Shown in pieces: positions 1 through 6,412 of a stretch of DNA of 6,831 bases. The stretch spans positions 1 through 6,831 of the forward strand of contig JACQFK010000528.1 in NCBI GenBank assembly GCA_016200125.1, given 5' to 3'. How positions within the stretch are numbered: the first letter of the stretch is position 1; every line of letters begins with the position of its first letter. The stretch comes from Planctomycetota bacterium (GTDB taxonomy: Bacteria; Planctomycetota; MHYJ01; JACPRB01). The position numbers and the translations under genes were made by a program. The notes under the pieces are model-generated. The model worked only from the letters and a program-made list of their open reading frames with translations, was not told where the DNA came from and did no database searches.

Positions 1-1
1 C

Positions 2-1138
2 ACGGGCGCGGTTCCCGCCGGATTGCCGGCCCACGTGGCGGTCGGCCTCGGCAACTTCGACCTTACCTGGCCGAACGCCTCCGGAGTCCCCTGGGGCTAC
101 CGCTACCAGTATCTCTCGGGAGGCGTCAACACCGGCTCGGGCTGGTCCACCTGGAACGCCCCCGCCGGCGAGTTCGCGCTGCTTTATATGAATGCAAGCT
201 TCGGCGCCGGCATGATCCCCGTGTTCGACTACTACCAGCTCCGCGGCTCCAGCCCCAACGTCGGCAGCGAGAATCCCGATCCCAAGCTGCAGAACGGCGC
301 CACCATGAACGCCTATTTCGCGGACTACAAACTGCTGATGCAGAAATGCGGCCAGTACGACAAGACGGTCATCGTCCACATCGAGCCCGACTTCTGGGGC
401 TTCTGCCAGAACGTGCACGGCGACGATCCCTCGGTCATCGCCGTCTCCGTCGCCGCGTCGGGCTTCGCCGACGTTTCCGCGTACCACAACAACCTTCCGG
501 GCTTCGCCCAGGCGCTGGTCCACCTGCGCGACCTCTACGCGCCGAAGGCCGTGCTGGCGCTCCACGCCTCGCACTGGGGCGCGGGGGGAGATCTCATCCT
601 GAACAACCTCGATCCCATCGTCCACGCGAACCGGACCGGCGGGTACTTCAACGCGCTGGGGGCGAGCTTCGAGCTCCTGTTCCACGACCCCTCGGACCGC
701 GACGCGGGATTCAAGCAGGCCATCTACGGCGACGGCGGCGCCAGCTGGTGGGACGCGTCGGACTTCGACCGCTACCGGACCTACCTGGGACAGATGTGGG
801 CGGTGACTGGCCGCCGCGGGATCCTCTGGCAGATGCCGGTCGGCAACACGGTGATGAAGACCTGCGACAACACCTGGGGCCACTACCAGGACAACCGGGC
901 CGAGTACTTCCTCCTGGCCGCCAACAAGCCCCACGTGGTCGCCTACGCCTCCTCGGGCGTCATCGCGCTGCTCTTCGGGCCCACGGACGACGGCACGACG
1001 CACTACCACGACAACCGTGCGGACGGGGTCACCAACGGCGGCTCCGGCACGACGTCGACCTCGCCGGACGACGACGGCGGCTTCCTGCGGACCTCCACGG
1101 GCGCCTACTACGGCTCGGGCCCGGTTTCACTTCCGTAG
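2..1138 (+). CDS. Uncharacterised, probably secreted glycosidase-like barrel protein, 5' partial
   Basis: The frame is open from the first bases of the window. The TTG at 23 reads as an internal Leu (the residues before it are TGAVPAG), so the true start lies upstream and at least 378 residues are visible. The composition is typical of extracellular carbohydrate-active proteins: many Trp, Tyr, Gly and Asn, few Lys. Counted from the TTG, there is a Trp/Tyr-rich opening (GVPWGYRYQYLSGG, 21-34), a probable strand ending in HIEPDFWGF (119-127) whose Glu/Asp could be catalytic, LALHASHWG (178-186), a second acidic/aromatic patch SWWDASDFDRY (241-251), ILWQMPVGN (267-275), GHYQDNRAEYF (286-296) and an acidic tail DDDGGFLR (349-356). 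The alternation resembles a TIM barrel, but I cannot assign a GH family. From memory, similar proteins occur as uncharacterised secreted proteins in actinobacteria, sometimes behind other modules. It ends in TAG 66 bp before the sugar operon. The reading frame is certain; the function is not. Confidence 0.6.
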   Translation, partial: TGAVPAGLPAHVAVGLGNFDLTWPNASGVPWGYRYQYLSGGVNTGSGWSTWNAPAGEFALLYMNASFGAGMIPVFDYYQLRGSSPNVGSENPDPKLQNGATMNAYFADYKLLMQKCGQYDKTVIVHIEPDFWGFCQNVHGDDPSVIAVSVAASGFADVSAYHNNLPGFAQALVHLRDLYAPKAVLALHASHWGAGGDLILNNLDPIVHANRTGGYFNALGASFELLFHDPSDRDAGFKQAIYGDGGASWWDASDFDRYRTYLGQMWAVTGRRGILWQMPVGNTVMKTCDNTWGHYQDNRAEYFLLAANKPHVVAYASSGVIALLFGPTDDGTTHYHDNRADGVTNGGSGTTSTSPDDDGGFLRTSTGAYYGSGPVSLP

Positions 1139-1153
1139 CCCCTGCGGGCACCG

Positions 1154-1159
1154 TATAGT
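1154..1159 (+). promoter_or_regulatory. Possible -10 element for the sugar operon
   Basis: TATAGT matches the sigma-70 consensus TATAAT at five of six positions, in an otherwise very GC-rich 66-bp gap, and would place a transcript start about 40 nt before the isomerase ATG. A -35 box at normal spacing is poor: TTCCGT at 1131-1136 is 17 nt away but matches only at its first two bases. The call rests on one hexamer and on the fact that the four-gene operon needs a promoter here unless it is read through from the upstream gene. Confidence 0.35.
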
Positions 1160-1193
1160 AGGCGGGTCTGCGGAGCGGGTTTTCATTTTTCCC

Positions 1194-1200
1194 AGGCGGA
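1194..1200 (+). promoter_or_regulatory. Ribosome binding site of the first operon gene
   Basis: AGGCGGA lies 4 nt before the ATG at 1205. It is purine-rich with a partial match to AGGAGG (AGG, then GGA after one C). It supports 1205 as the start, which also gives the natural N-terminus of the isomerase fold with no extra leader. Confidence 0.6.
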
Positions 1201-1204
1201 TTCT

Positions 1205-2059
1205 ATGGCTTCCGTTCTCGATCGTCTCAGCGTCCTCACCGACGAAGTCTCGGGCAACCTGGTCGAAGCCCTCGACTGGGCGGTCCGCAACGGCTTCAAG
1301 CACGTCGAGATCCGCATGGTCGACGGCGCCAACGTCTCGAACCTGTCCGACGCGGACGTCGACCGCGCGAAGCGGGAGATCGACCGGCGCGGCCTGAAGG
1401 TCTCGGCGATCGCGTCGCCGCTCTTCAAGTGCGCGCTCGATCCGGCGCGGCCCGTCGATTCGGGCGACCTCTTCGGCAACAAGGAGGAGGATCTCCCGAC
1501 CCACATGAAGAAGCTTCCCCGCGCCATCGCGATCGCGAAGAAGCTGGGGACGAAGAGCATCCGCATCTTCTCGTTCTGGCGCGAGAAGGATCCGAAGAAG
1601 TACATGGCCGAGATCGTCGAGCACCTCAAGAAGGCGGCCGCCGTCGCCGAGAAGGAGGGCGTGCTGCTGCTCCAGGAGAACGAGAACGCCTGCAACGGCG
1701 GCTACGCCGAGGAGGTCGCGGAGATCGTCCGCCGGGTGGGCAGCCCGGCGATGCGCGTCCTCTGGGACCCTGGGAACGAGAACTACGGCGGCCGCAGCTG
1801 CTGGCCCGAAGGCTACGAGAAGGTGAAGGGGCTCTTCGCCCACGTCCACCTCAAGGACTCCGTCCCGGGCAAGGACGGGAAGTCGGCCTGCGTCCCGATC
1901 GGCCAGGGGAAGACGCCCCTGCGCGAGCAGATCGCGGCGCTCGAGAAGGACGGCTACGCGGGCCTCTACACGCTCGAGACCCGCTACACGCCCCCGGGCG
2001 GCACGCCGATGCAGGGCACCGAGCAGACGCTGGCGGGGCTGAAAAAGATCCTTTCATGA
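1205..2059 (+). CDS. Sugar phosphate isomerase/epimerase, xylose-isomerase-like TIM barrel
   Basis: This 284-residue cytoplasmic protein of the AP-endonuclease-2/xylose-isomerase-like superfamily interconverts or isomerises sugars using a divalent metal. No signal peptide is seen. The barrel pattern is clear: FKHVEIRMVDG (31-41) ends the second strand, IRIFSFW (119-125) the central one, LLLQENEN (154-161) carries the likely metal-binding Glu, VLWDPGNEN (185-193) the Asp, HVHLKD (213-218) the His pair, IGQG (232-235) a conserved loop, and YTLETRY (255-261) the final Glu. Length is normal for the family. An insertion rich in charged residues (about 78-103) precedes the helix before strand 4. 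The members nearest in style are annotated only generically, so the substrate is unknown. It is first in a tight operon; its TGA overlaps the next ATG by 4 bp, pointing to translational coupling. Family confidence is high, reaction confidence low. Alternatives are an inosose dehydratase- or tagatose-epimerase-like enzyme. Confidence 0.85.
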   Translation: MASVLDRLSVLTDEVSGNLVEALDWAVRNGFKHVEIRMVDGANVSNLSDADVDRAKREIDRRGLKVSAIASPLFKCALDPARPVDSGDLFGNKEEDLPTHMKKLPRAIAIAKKLGTKSIRIFSFWREKDPKKYMAEIVEHLKKAAAVAEKEGVLLLQENENACNGGYAEEVAEIVRRVGSPAMRVLWDPGNENYGGRSCWPEGYEKVKGLFAHVHLKDSVPGKDGKSACVPIGQGKTPLREQIAALEKDGYAGLYTLETRYTPPGGTPMQGTEQTLAGLKKILS

Positions 2060-3072
2060 AGACCCGGGCCATCGCCGTCATCGGAAGCGGCTCCATCGCG
2101 GACCAGCATCTCGGGGCGATCAAGGAGATCGGACACGCCCGCGTGGCGGGCGTCTACTCGCGCAGCGCGGAGAAGGCCCGCAAGGTCGGCGAGCGCGAGA
2201 AGTGCCGCTGGACCACCGACTACCGGGAGCTGCTGCGCGATCCGGCCGTCGACCTCGTCGACATCGTGACCTCGAGCGGCAGTCATTCCGCGATCGCGCT
2301 GGAGGCGCTGCAGGCCGGGAAGCACATCCTCGTCGAGAAGCCGATGGCGATGACGACCGCCGAGGCGGACAAGCTGCTGGCGGCGGCCGGGTCGAAAGGG
2401 CTGACGATCGGCGTGGTGTCGCAGCGCCGCTTCGAGGATCAGCATGAGGCGGTGAAGCGGGTGCTCGATTCCGGCGCGATCGGGAAGATGCTGCTGGCCG
2501 AGGTGTCCTGTCCCTACTTCCGCGACCAGGCCTACTACGACTCGGCCGACTGGCGCGGCAAGATCGCGACCGACGGCGGGGCGATCATGAACCAGGGGAT
2601 CCACTCGGTCGATCTCCTGCTCTGGTTCGCGGGGCCGGCGAAGAGCGTGATGGGGCGCATCGCCACCCAGACGCACCGGATGGAGGCGGAGGACCTCGCG
2701 CTGGCGATCGTCACCTTCGAAAGCGGCGCCTTCGGCACGATCATTGCCTCGACCTCGATCCAGCCGGGCTTCACGCCCTGCCTGAACCTCTACGGGGAGA
2801 AGGGGACGGTCAAGCTCGACGGCGCGTCGATCGTCCACTGGACGGTGCCCGGGGTTCCGAAGCCCGAGTTCGGCGATTCGCAGGCGAGCGCGGCGGTGCG
2901 CGGGCCGCTGCTCTCGAGCTTCAAGATGCACCAGCGGCAGATCCTCGACGTACTGGCCGCGATCGAAGAGGGCCGGCCGCCGCGCGTGTCGGGCGAGGAC
3001 GGCCGCCGCGCGGTGCGTCTGATCGAGGGCCTCTACGAGTCCTCCAAGAGCGGCGCGCCGGTGCTGCTGTGA
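2056..3072 (+). CDS. Gfo/Idh/MocA family NAD(P)-dependent sugar oxidoreductase
   Basis: The product has 338 residues, the usual family length. The N-terminal Rossmann fold begins AIAVIGSGSIADQH (5-18), with the GxGxxA dinucleotide-binding motif at 10-15. EKP at 94-96 holds the lysine that is catalytic in this family. GGAIMNQGIHSVDL (174-187) is the active-site motif with His183 and Asp186. The C-terminal half is the alpha/beta dimerisation domain, including a YGEKGTVKLDG stretch. The DSADWRG...MNQGIHSVD arrangement resembles sugar dehydrogenases such as those acting on UDP-GlcNAc-derived uronates and inositols, but the substrate cannot be fixed from sequence. The same frame stays open back to about 1429, but the homologous N-terminus starts at the ATG at 2056. 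That ATG overlaps the upstream stop as ATGA and has no strong Shine-Dalgarno, so coupling is likely. The stop overlaps the next gene's GTG. It probably oxidises or reduces the same sugar handled by its neighbours (inference). Confidence 0.93.
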   Translation: MKTRAIAVIGSGSIADQHLGAIKEIGHARVAGVYSRSAEKARKVGEREKCRWTTDYRELLRDPAVDLVDIVTSSGSHSAIALEALQAGKHILVEKPMAMTTAEADKLLAAAGSKGLTIGVVSQRRFEDQHEAVKRVLDSGAIGKMLLAEVSCPYFRDQAYYDSADWRGKIATDGGAIMNQGIHSVDLLLWFAGPAKSVMGRIATQTHRMEAEDLALAIVTFESGAFGTIIASTSIQPGFTPCLNLYGEKGTVKLDGASIVHWTVPGVPKPEFGDSQASAAVRGPLLSSFKMHQRQILDVLAAIEEGRPPRVSGEDGRRAVRLIEGLYESSKSGAPVLL

Positions 3073-4232
3073 CCCGCCTTCGCCCGGCCTTCGGCGGGGT
3101 TCTTGCGGGCCGCCATTACAAGTCGGGAGAGGGGATCTCGATCGCGTTGAAGGGCGACGCGATCGCCTCCGTCCGGGACGGCGGAAGCGGACCCTACCTC
3201 GCCCCCGGCCTCGTCGATCTCCAGATCAACGGTTTCCGCGGCCTCGACTTCAACACGCTCCCCGTCCCGGACGATCTTCCGGGCCGCGTCACGCGCGAGC
3301 TCTGGTCCGAAGGCGTCACCTCGTACCTGGCGACGGTGATCACCAACTCCGGCGACGCGATCGAGGCCTGCGTCGGCGCCATCCGCCGGGCCTGCGAGCG
3401 CGACGACGACGCGGCCACCGGGATCGCGGGCATCCACCTCGAGGGGCCCTTCATCGCCGGGGAGGACGGGCCTCGGGGCGCCCATGACCGCCGCCACGTC
3501 TGCGCGCCCGACTGGAAGAAGTTCGAGCGCTGGCAGAAGGCGTCGGGGGGCAGGATCCGGCTCATCACCCTGTCGCCCGAGTGGCGGGGGGCGATCCCCT
3601 TTATCCGGCGCTGCGTGGCGTCCGGAGTGACGGTCTCGATCGGACACACGGCCGCGACGCCCGAGCAGATCAGGGAGGCCGTGGCGGCGGGCGCGTCGAT
3701 GTCGACCCATCTCGGGAACGGATCCCACCTGGTCCTCCCGCGCCACCCCAACTACATCTGGGAGCAGCTGGCGCAGGATGCCCTGGCCGCCTGCATCATC
3801 GCCGACGGCTTCCATCTTCCGGACGCCGTGATCAAGACGGTGATGCGCGTCAAAGGTCCCAACGCGATGCTGGCGAGCGATGCCGTCTATCTGTCGGGCC
3901 TGAAGCCCGGGAAGTACCAGACCCACATCGGCGGAAAAGTCGTGCTGACCCGGGACGGGAAGCTCCACCTGGCGTCCAATCCCAAGCTGCTCGCCGGCTC
4001 GGTCCGGATGCTGATCCGCAGCGTGGAGCACCTGATCCGCGCGGGGCTGACGGATCCGGGCGAAGCCTGGGAGATGGCGTCGACGCGGCCCGCGCTGGCG
4101 ATGAGGCTGGAGGCGGGGCGGGGGCTCGCCCCGGGCGCCCCGGCCGACCTGGCGCTGTTCGATCGGGAGCGGGACCGGATCACGCTGCTCCAGACCTGGA
4201 AGGGCGGCCGCAAAGTCTTTGAAAGGTCCTGA
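3069..4232 (+). CDS. nagA: N-acetylglucosamine-6-phosphate deacetylase (NagA family amidohydrolase)
   Basis: NagA hydrolyses GlcNAc-6-phosphate to glucosamine-6-phosphate and acetate in the cytoplasm. The 387 residues match the usual length of about 380. Signature elements appear in order: PGLVDLQINGFRG (46-58), where QxN replaces the HxH of other amidohydrolases as in E. coli NagA; HLEGPFI (123-129) with metal ligand Glu125; GAHDRRH (137-143); IGHTAATPEQ (191-200) with His193; STHLGN (212-217) with His214; LPRHPNYIWEQL (223-234); IADGFHL (244-250) with His249; and ASDAVYLSG (269-277) with the general acid/base Asp271. A small beta-sandwich is split between the two ends, closing with PGAPADLALFD. 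Arg225 and Asn217 align with residues I recall as phosphate contacts in E. coli NagA, favouring a 6-phosphosugar. The start is GTG, overlapping the previous TGA by 4 bp. A one-base gap separates its TGA from the next ATG. No nagB, kinase or transporter is visible. A related N-acetyl amino-sugar phosphate is an alternative substrate. Confidence 0.93.
   Translation: MTRLRPAFGGVLAGRHYKSGEGISIALKGDAIASVRDGGSGPYLAPGLVDLQINGFRGLDFNTLPVPDDLPGRVTRELWSEGVTSYLATVITNSGDAIEACVGAIRRACERDDDAATGIAGIHLEGPFIAGEDGPRGAHDRRHVCAPDWKKFERWQKASGGRIRLITLSPEWRGAIPFIRRCVASGVTVSIGHTAATPEQIREAVAAGASMSTHLGNGSHLVLPRHPNYIWEQLAQDALAACIIADGFHLPDAVIKTVMRVKGPNAMLASDAVYLSGLKPGKYQTHIGGKVVLTRDGKLHLASNPKLLAGSVRMLIRSVEHLIRAGLTDPGEAWEMASTRPALAMRLEAGRGLAPGAPADLALFDRERDRITLLQTWKGGRKVFERS
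4222..4226 (+). promoter_or_regulatory. Ribosome binding site deciding the PHP gene start
   Basis: AAAGG sits inside the last codons of nagA, 7 nt before the ATG at 4234. It selects that ATG over the in-frame TTG at 4219, which lies upstream of this site and would disturb the signal peptide. Confidence 0.6.
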
Positions 4233-4233
4233 C

Positions 4234-5490
4234 ATGGGCGACCCGGGACGGGCGTTCTTCGTCCTGACCCTCGCGTCCGCGCTGGGGCTCACGCTGGCGG
4301 CGGGCGGCCCCGGCGTCGCGGGCACGGGCGGCGCCGCGAAGCAGTGGTACAAGGGAAACACCCACACCCACTCGCTCTGGAGCGACGGCGACGCGGCGCC
4401 CGAAAAAATCGCCGACTGGTACAAGTCGCACGGCTACCAGTTCCTGGTGCTCTCCGACCACAACATCCTGCTCGAAGGGGAGAAGTGGCGGAAGATCGGC
4501 ACGGGGCGCTTCGAGGCGACGCCCGATCACGTCGAGGAGCTGATCAAGAAGTTCGGCGCGGCGTCGGTCGTGACGCGCGAGAAGTCCGGGGCGAAGGAGA
4601 TGAAGCTGAAGACGCTGGCTGAGCTCCGCAAGACTTTCGAGGTGGCCGACAAGTTCATCTTCGTGCCGGGCGAGGAGATCACCGACAAGTTCCTGGAGAA
4701 GGTGCAGGGGAAGCTCGTCGACAAGCCCATCCATCACGGGGCGATCAATCACGTCCACCTCATCCCCGCCCCCGCGGGCGGCTCGGTCCGCGACGTCCTC
4801 GAGCGGACGGTCGCCGCGGTCGAGGAGGAGGCGAAGAAGTCCGGCCGGCCGGTGTTGCTCCACCTCAACCATCCCAACTTCGGCTGGGGCGTGACTCCCG
4901 ACGAGATCGCCCAGGTGTTCGGCGAGCGCTTCTTCGAGGTCTACAACGGCCACCGCGGCGTGCGGAACTACGGCGACAAGGACCACCTCTCGATGGAGCA
5001 GCTCTGGGATTACGTCCTGTCGCTGCGCCTCGGCAAGCTGGGCGGACCCCCGCTTTACGCCTTCGCGACCGACGACGCCCACAACTACCAGAAGGACCAG
5101 GCGGTCGCCAACCCGGGCCGCGGCTGGGTCATGGTGCGCGCGGACTCGCTCAACCCGGACACGCTGACCGAGGCGATGCTGCGCGGGTACTTCTACGCGA
5201 CGTCGGGCGTCGTGCTCGAGGAGATCGAGGCGACGAAGGAGTCGCTCTCGGTGAAGATCCTGGTGGAGGACGGCGTCGGCTACACGACGAAGTTCATCGG
5301 GACGAAAGAGGGCGGCAAGACGGGGGAAGTGCTCCAGGAGACGATGGGCGCGTCGGCGGTCTACAAGTTCGGCGGCGACGAGCTCTACGTGCGCGCGACG
5401 ATCGTGTCGACGAAGCCCCATCCCAACGGCTATGAGAAGACCGACCTGCAGTGCGCGTGGGTGCAGCCGGTCGTCGTAAAGAAGAAGTAG
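4234..5490 (+). CDS. Secreted PHP-domain metal-dependent phosphoesterase
   Basis: The 418-residue product has an N-terminal export signal: Arg6, then a hydrophobic stretch at about 7-23, then a small-residue region rich in Ala and Gly with possible cleavage near 30-35. The rest is a PHP (polymerase and histidinol phosphatase) domain, a distorted barrel binding up to three metals. Its motifs are [13 protein letters not shown] (41-53, HxH at 44-46), LSDHN (73-77), PGEEIT (145-150, Glu147), INHVHL (171-176), [12 protein letters not shown] (208-219, His210 and His213), FEVYNGH (234-240) and FATDDAHNY (277-285, Asp280 or Asp281 and His283). All metal-ligand positions look intact, so it should be active. 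A C-terminal segment (about 325-418) appears as a beta-rich accessory domain ending in KKK. The substrate is unknown; the family hydrolyses phosphate esters, and export implies a periplasmic or extracellular target. It is the last gene of the operon and its TAG directly abuts the opposing gene's stop codon. Sure of family and probable export, unsure of substrate. Confidence 0.88.
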   Translation: MGDPGRAFFVLTLASALGLTLAAGGPGVAGTGGAAKQWYKGNTHTHSLWSDGDAAPEKIADWYKSHGYQFLVLSDHNILLEGEKWRKIGTGRFEATPDHVEELIKKFGAASVVTREKSGAKEMKLKTLAELRKTFEVADKFIFVPGEEITDKFLEKVQGKLVDKPIHHGAINHVHLIPAPAGGSVRDVLERTVAAVEEEAKKSGRPVLLHLNHPNFGWGVTPDEIAQVFGERFFEVYNGHRGVRNYGDKDHLSMEQLWDYVLSLRLGKLGGPPLYAFATDDAHNYQKDQAVANPGRGWVMVRADSLNPDTLTEAMLRGYFYATSGVVLEEIEATKESLSVKILVEDGVGYTTKFIGTKEGGKTGEVLQETMGASAVYKFGGDELYVRATIVSTKPHPNGYEKTDLQCAWVQPVVVKKK

Positions 5491-5497
5491 TTACTTC
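5484..5497. repeat. Inverted repeat across two abutting stop codons
   Basis: GAAGTA (5484-5489) and TACTTC (5492-5497) form a perfect 6-bp inverted repeat around GT; with one mismatch it extends to 5481-5500. It arises because both convergent genes end in AAG-stop (AAG TAG on +, AAG TAA on -). There is no GC-rich stem or T tract, so I do not call it a terminator. Probably coincidental. Confidence 0.5.
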
Positions 5498-6274
5498 CTC
5501 AGACCCAGCCCGATCACGTCCTTGCAGTAGCGGATGCTCTTCTCCAGCTGCAGCTTCTGCCAGGCCTGTTCGGCCTTGACGCCTTTCTGCACGCGGTAGG
5601 GCTTCGGGGCCCGAGGCCGCGCCGTCCTTGGTTTCCCAGACCGCCGAGTCCCGGATGCCCGCGGAGAGCGCGACGGGGCCCAGGATCTCGAGCGTGGTGG
5701 CCGCGGGATCCTCGAGCGCCCAGACGGCGTTGCCCGAGTCCATGGTGGCGCCCATGTAGTCCGGGCCCGCCTCCTGGATCAGGCAGTAGAGCTCCTGCGA
5801 CTGCATGTCGCCGGCATGGTTTTCCACGGCGATCCTGACCCCGCAGTCGCGGGCGTAGCTCCGCAGCTTCTTGCAGGTCTGGATCACGCTGCGGATGTGC
5901 CCCCAGATGCCGTCGGGCCCCTTGCGGTCTTCGGTCCAGCCCAGGAAGCAGCGGGCGACCGGCGATCCGAGCGCCTTCGCCACGCGGATCGTCGTGCGCA
6001 GCAGCTTCTCGGGCGGGCCCCATTTGCCGTTGAAGAAGGACGAGGCCTTGCAGATCCCGCCGGTGCCGGCCTGGATCTCGATCCCGAGATCGTCCGCCTT
6101 CGCCTTGACCCCGCGGAGATAGTCGTCCGAGAGGCTTTCGTAGACGTCGAGGTCGGAGAACAGGACGCTGTCGAGCCGGAGCGAGGCGGCGTAGTCGAGC
6201 AGCTGGGGCGCCTTCCAGTTGAGCGCCCGGATGGAGTAGTTGTCGAAGCCGAGCTTGAGTCGTGGCTTGGTCAT
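5491..6274 (-). pseudogene. Broken sugar phosphate isomerase/epimerase-like gene (frameshift plus internal loss)
   Basis: From ATG 6272-6274 the frame encodes a xylose-isomerase-like TIM barrel for about 220 residues: [20 protein letters not shown] (7-26), SDLDVYESL (40-48), QAGTGGIC (68-75), [11 protein letters not shown] (108-118), [11 protein letters not shown] (148-158) with metal ligand Glu151, [11 protein letters not shown] (175-185) with Asp179, and [14 protein letters not shown] (206-219). Near 5600-5617 homology stops and the frame turns to low-complexity Arg/Ala residues running antisense through the PHP gene to 5294. The +1 frame resumes a plausible C-terminus, PKPYRVQKG...[14 protein letters not shown], ending at TAA (5493-5491). 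Family members as I recall them have about 70 more residues here, including the final barrel strand and its metal-binding Glu, all absent. So there is both a frameshift and a deletion, or an assembly fault. The remaining product would lack part of the active site. It has no Shine-Dalgarno. It is a distant fold relative of the gene at 1205, not a close copy. Confidence 0.65.
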
Positions 6275-6280
6275 GAGAGG

Positions 6281-6286
6281 AGTTTA
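6281..6286 (-). promoter_or_regulatory. Possible -10 of a leaderless promoter for the broken isomerase gene
   Basis: On the minus strand TAAACT fits the TANNNT -10 pattern and ends 6 nt before the ATG, which has no purine-rich ribosome site (the spacer is CCTCTC). This spacing is typical of leaderless transcripts. No good -35 is visible 17 nt upstream. Weak, single-hexamer evidence. Confidence 0.25.
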
Positions 6287-6358
6287 GACAAGGTCCCCGG
6301 CGCGCTCCACAAAAAGCCGCCCTGACCCGGGGCGCCGCCGGCGTCCAACAATTTGGGA

Positions 6359-6373
6359 CCCGATTCGATCGGG
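6359..6373. repeat. Perfect 6-bp inverted repeat, possible operator
   Basis: CCCGAT and ATCGGG flank TCG, making a 15-bp inverted repeat. It lies 15 bp upstream of the TATACT hexamer, overlapping where a -35 box would be, a usual place for a repressor or activator site. No regulator gene is in view and only one copy was noticed, so the operator role is a guess. Confidence 0.35.
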
Positions 6374-6388
6374 CGGGGGAAAGGGGGG

Positions 6389-6394
6389 TATACT
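6389..6394 (+). promoter_or_regulatory. Possible -10 element for the zinc-ribbon gene
   Basis: TATACT matches TATAAT at five of six positions. It lies 18 nt before the ATG at 6413, giving a very short leader of about 10-12 nt. No convincing -35 sits 16-18 nt upstream; TTGGGA at 6353-6358 is 30 nt away, too far. Activator-dependent initiation at the palindrome is one explanation. Confidence 0.35.
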
Positions 6395-6412
6395 TCCGGC
6401 GGGCGACTTCTG

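Larger units (their letters stand above)
6275..6412. other. Divergent intergenic region, 138 bp
   Basis: This stretch separates the starts of the broken isomerase gene (-) and the zinc-ribbon gene (+). It holds a possible minus-strand -10 (6281-6286), a GC-rich part with short GGCGCC and GCCGGC palindromes (about 6316-6345), an AT-richer patch at about 6347-6355, the inverted repeat at 6359-6373, a run of G (6383-6388) and a plus-strand -10-like TATACT. I see no small gene or terminator in it. Confidence 0.7.

Noticed and set aside
1138..1190. Terminator for the barrel protein gene (small GCCC/GGGC hairpin at 1138-1149 and T-rich 1180-1190)
   Set aside because: The stem is only 4 bp and lies 30 nt from the T-rich run; no GC-rich stem precedes the T-rich run directly.
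1429..2055. N-terminal extension of the oxidoreductase frame
   Set aside because: The extension overlaps the isomerase gene out of frame and is low-complexity Arg/Gly/Ala; the Rossmann start is at the ATG at 2056.
1984..2931. Minus-strand open frame of 315 codons
   Set aside because: Antisense to the Gfo/Idh gene, which has full family motifs on the plus strand; the composition is His/Arg/Asp-rich shadow sequence.
4219..4233. TTG start for the PHP gene
   Set aside because: The AAAGG site at 4222-4226 lies downstream of the TTG and fits the ATG at 4234; the latter also gives a cleaner signal peptide.
3033..4424. Long minus-strand open frame of 463 codons
   Set aside because: It is antisense to nagA and the PHP gene start, rich in Arg, Gly, Asp and Pro, with no recognisable motif. 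Typical shadow of GC-rich coding DNA.
4180..5421. Minus-strand open frame of 413 codons
   Set aside because: Antisense to the PHP gene; Leu/Arg/Asp-rich without domain motifs.
5294..5490. C-terminal tail of the minus-strand isomerase reading through the PHP gene
   Set aside because: The tail is Ser/Arg/Pro low complexity, a result of the frameshift; the natural C-terminus is in the +1 frame ending at 5491.
5600..5617. Programmed +1 frameshift in the isomerase gene
   Set aside because: A run of C (GGGCCCC) is present, but the expected intervening protein segment is also missing, so recoding alone would not restore a full enzyme; deletion or misassembly fits better.
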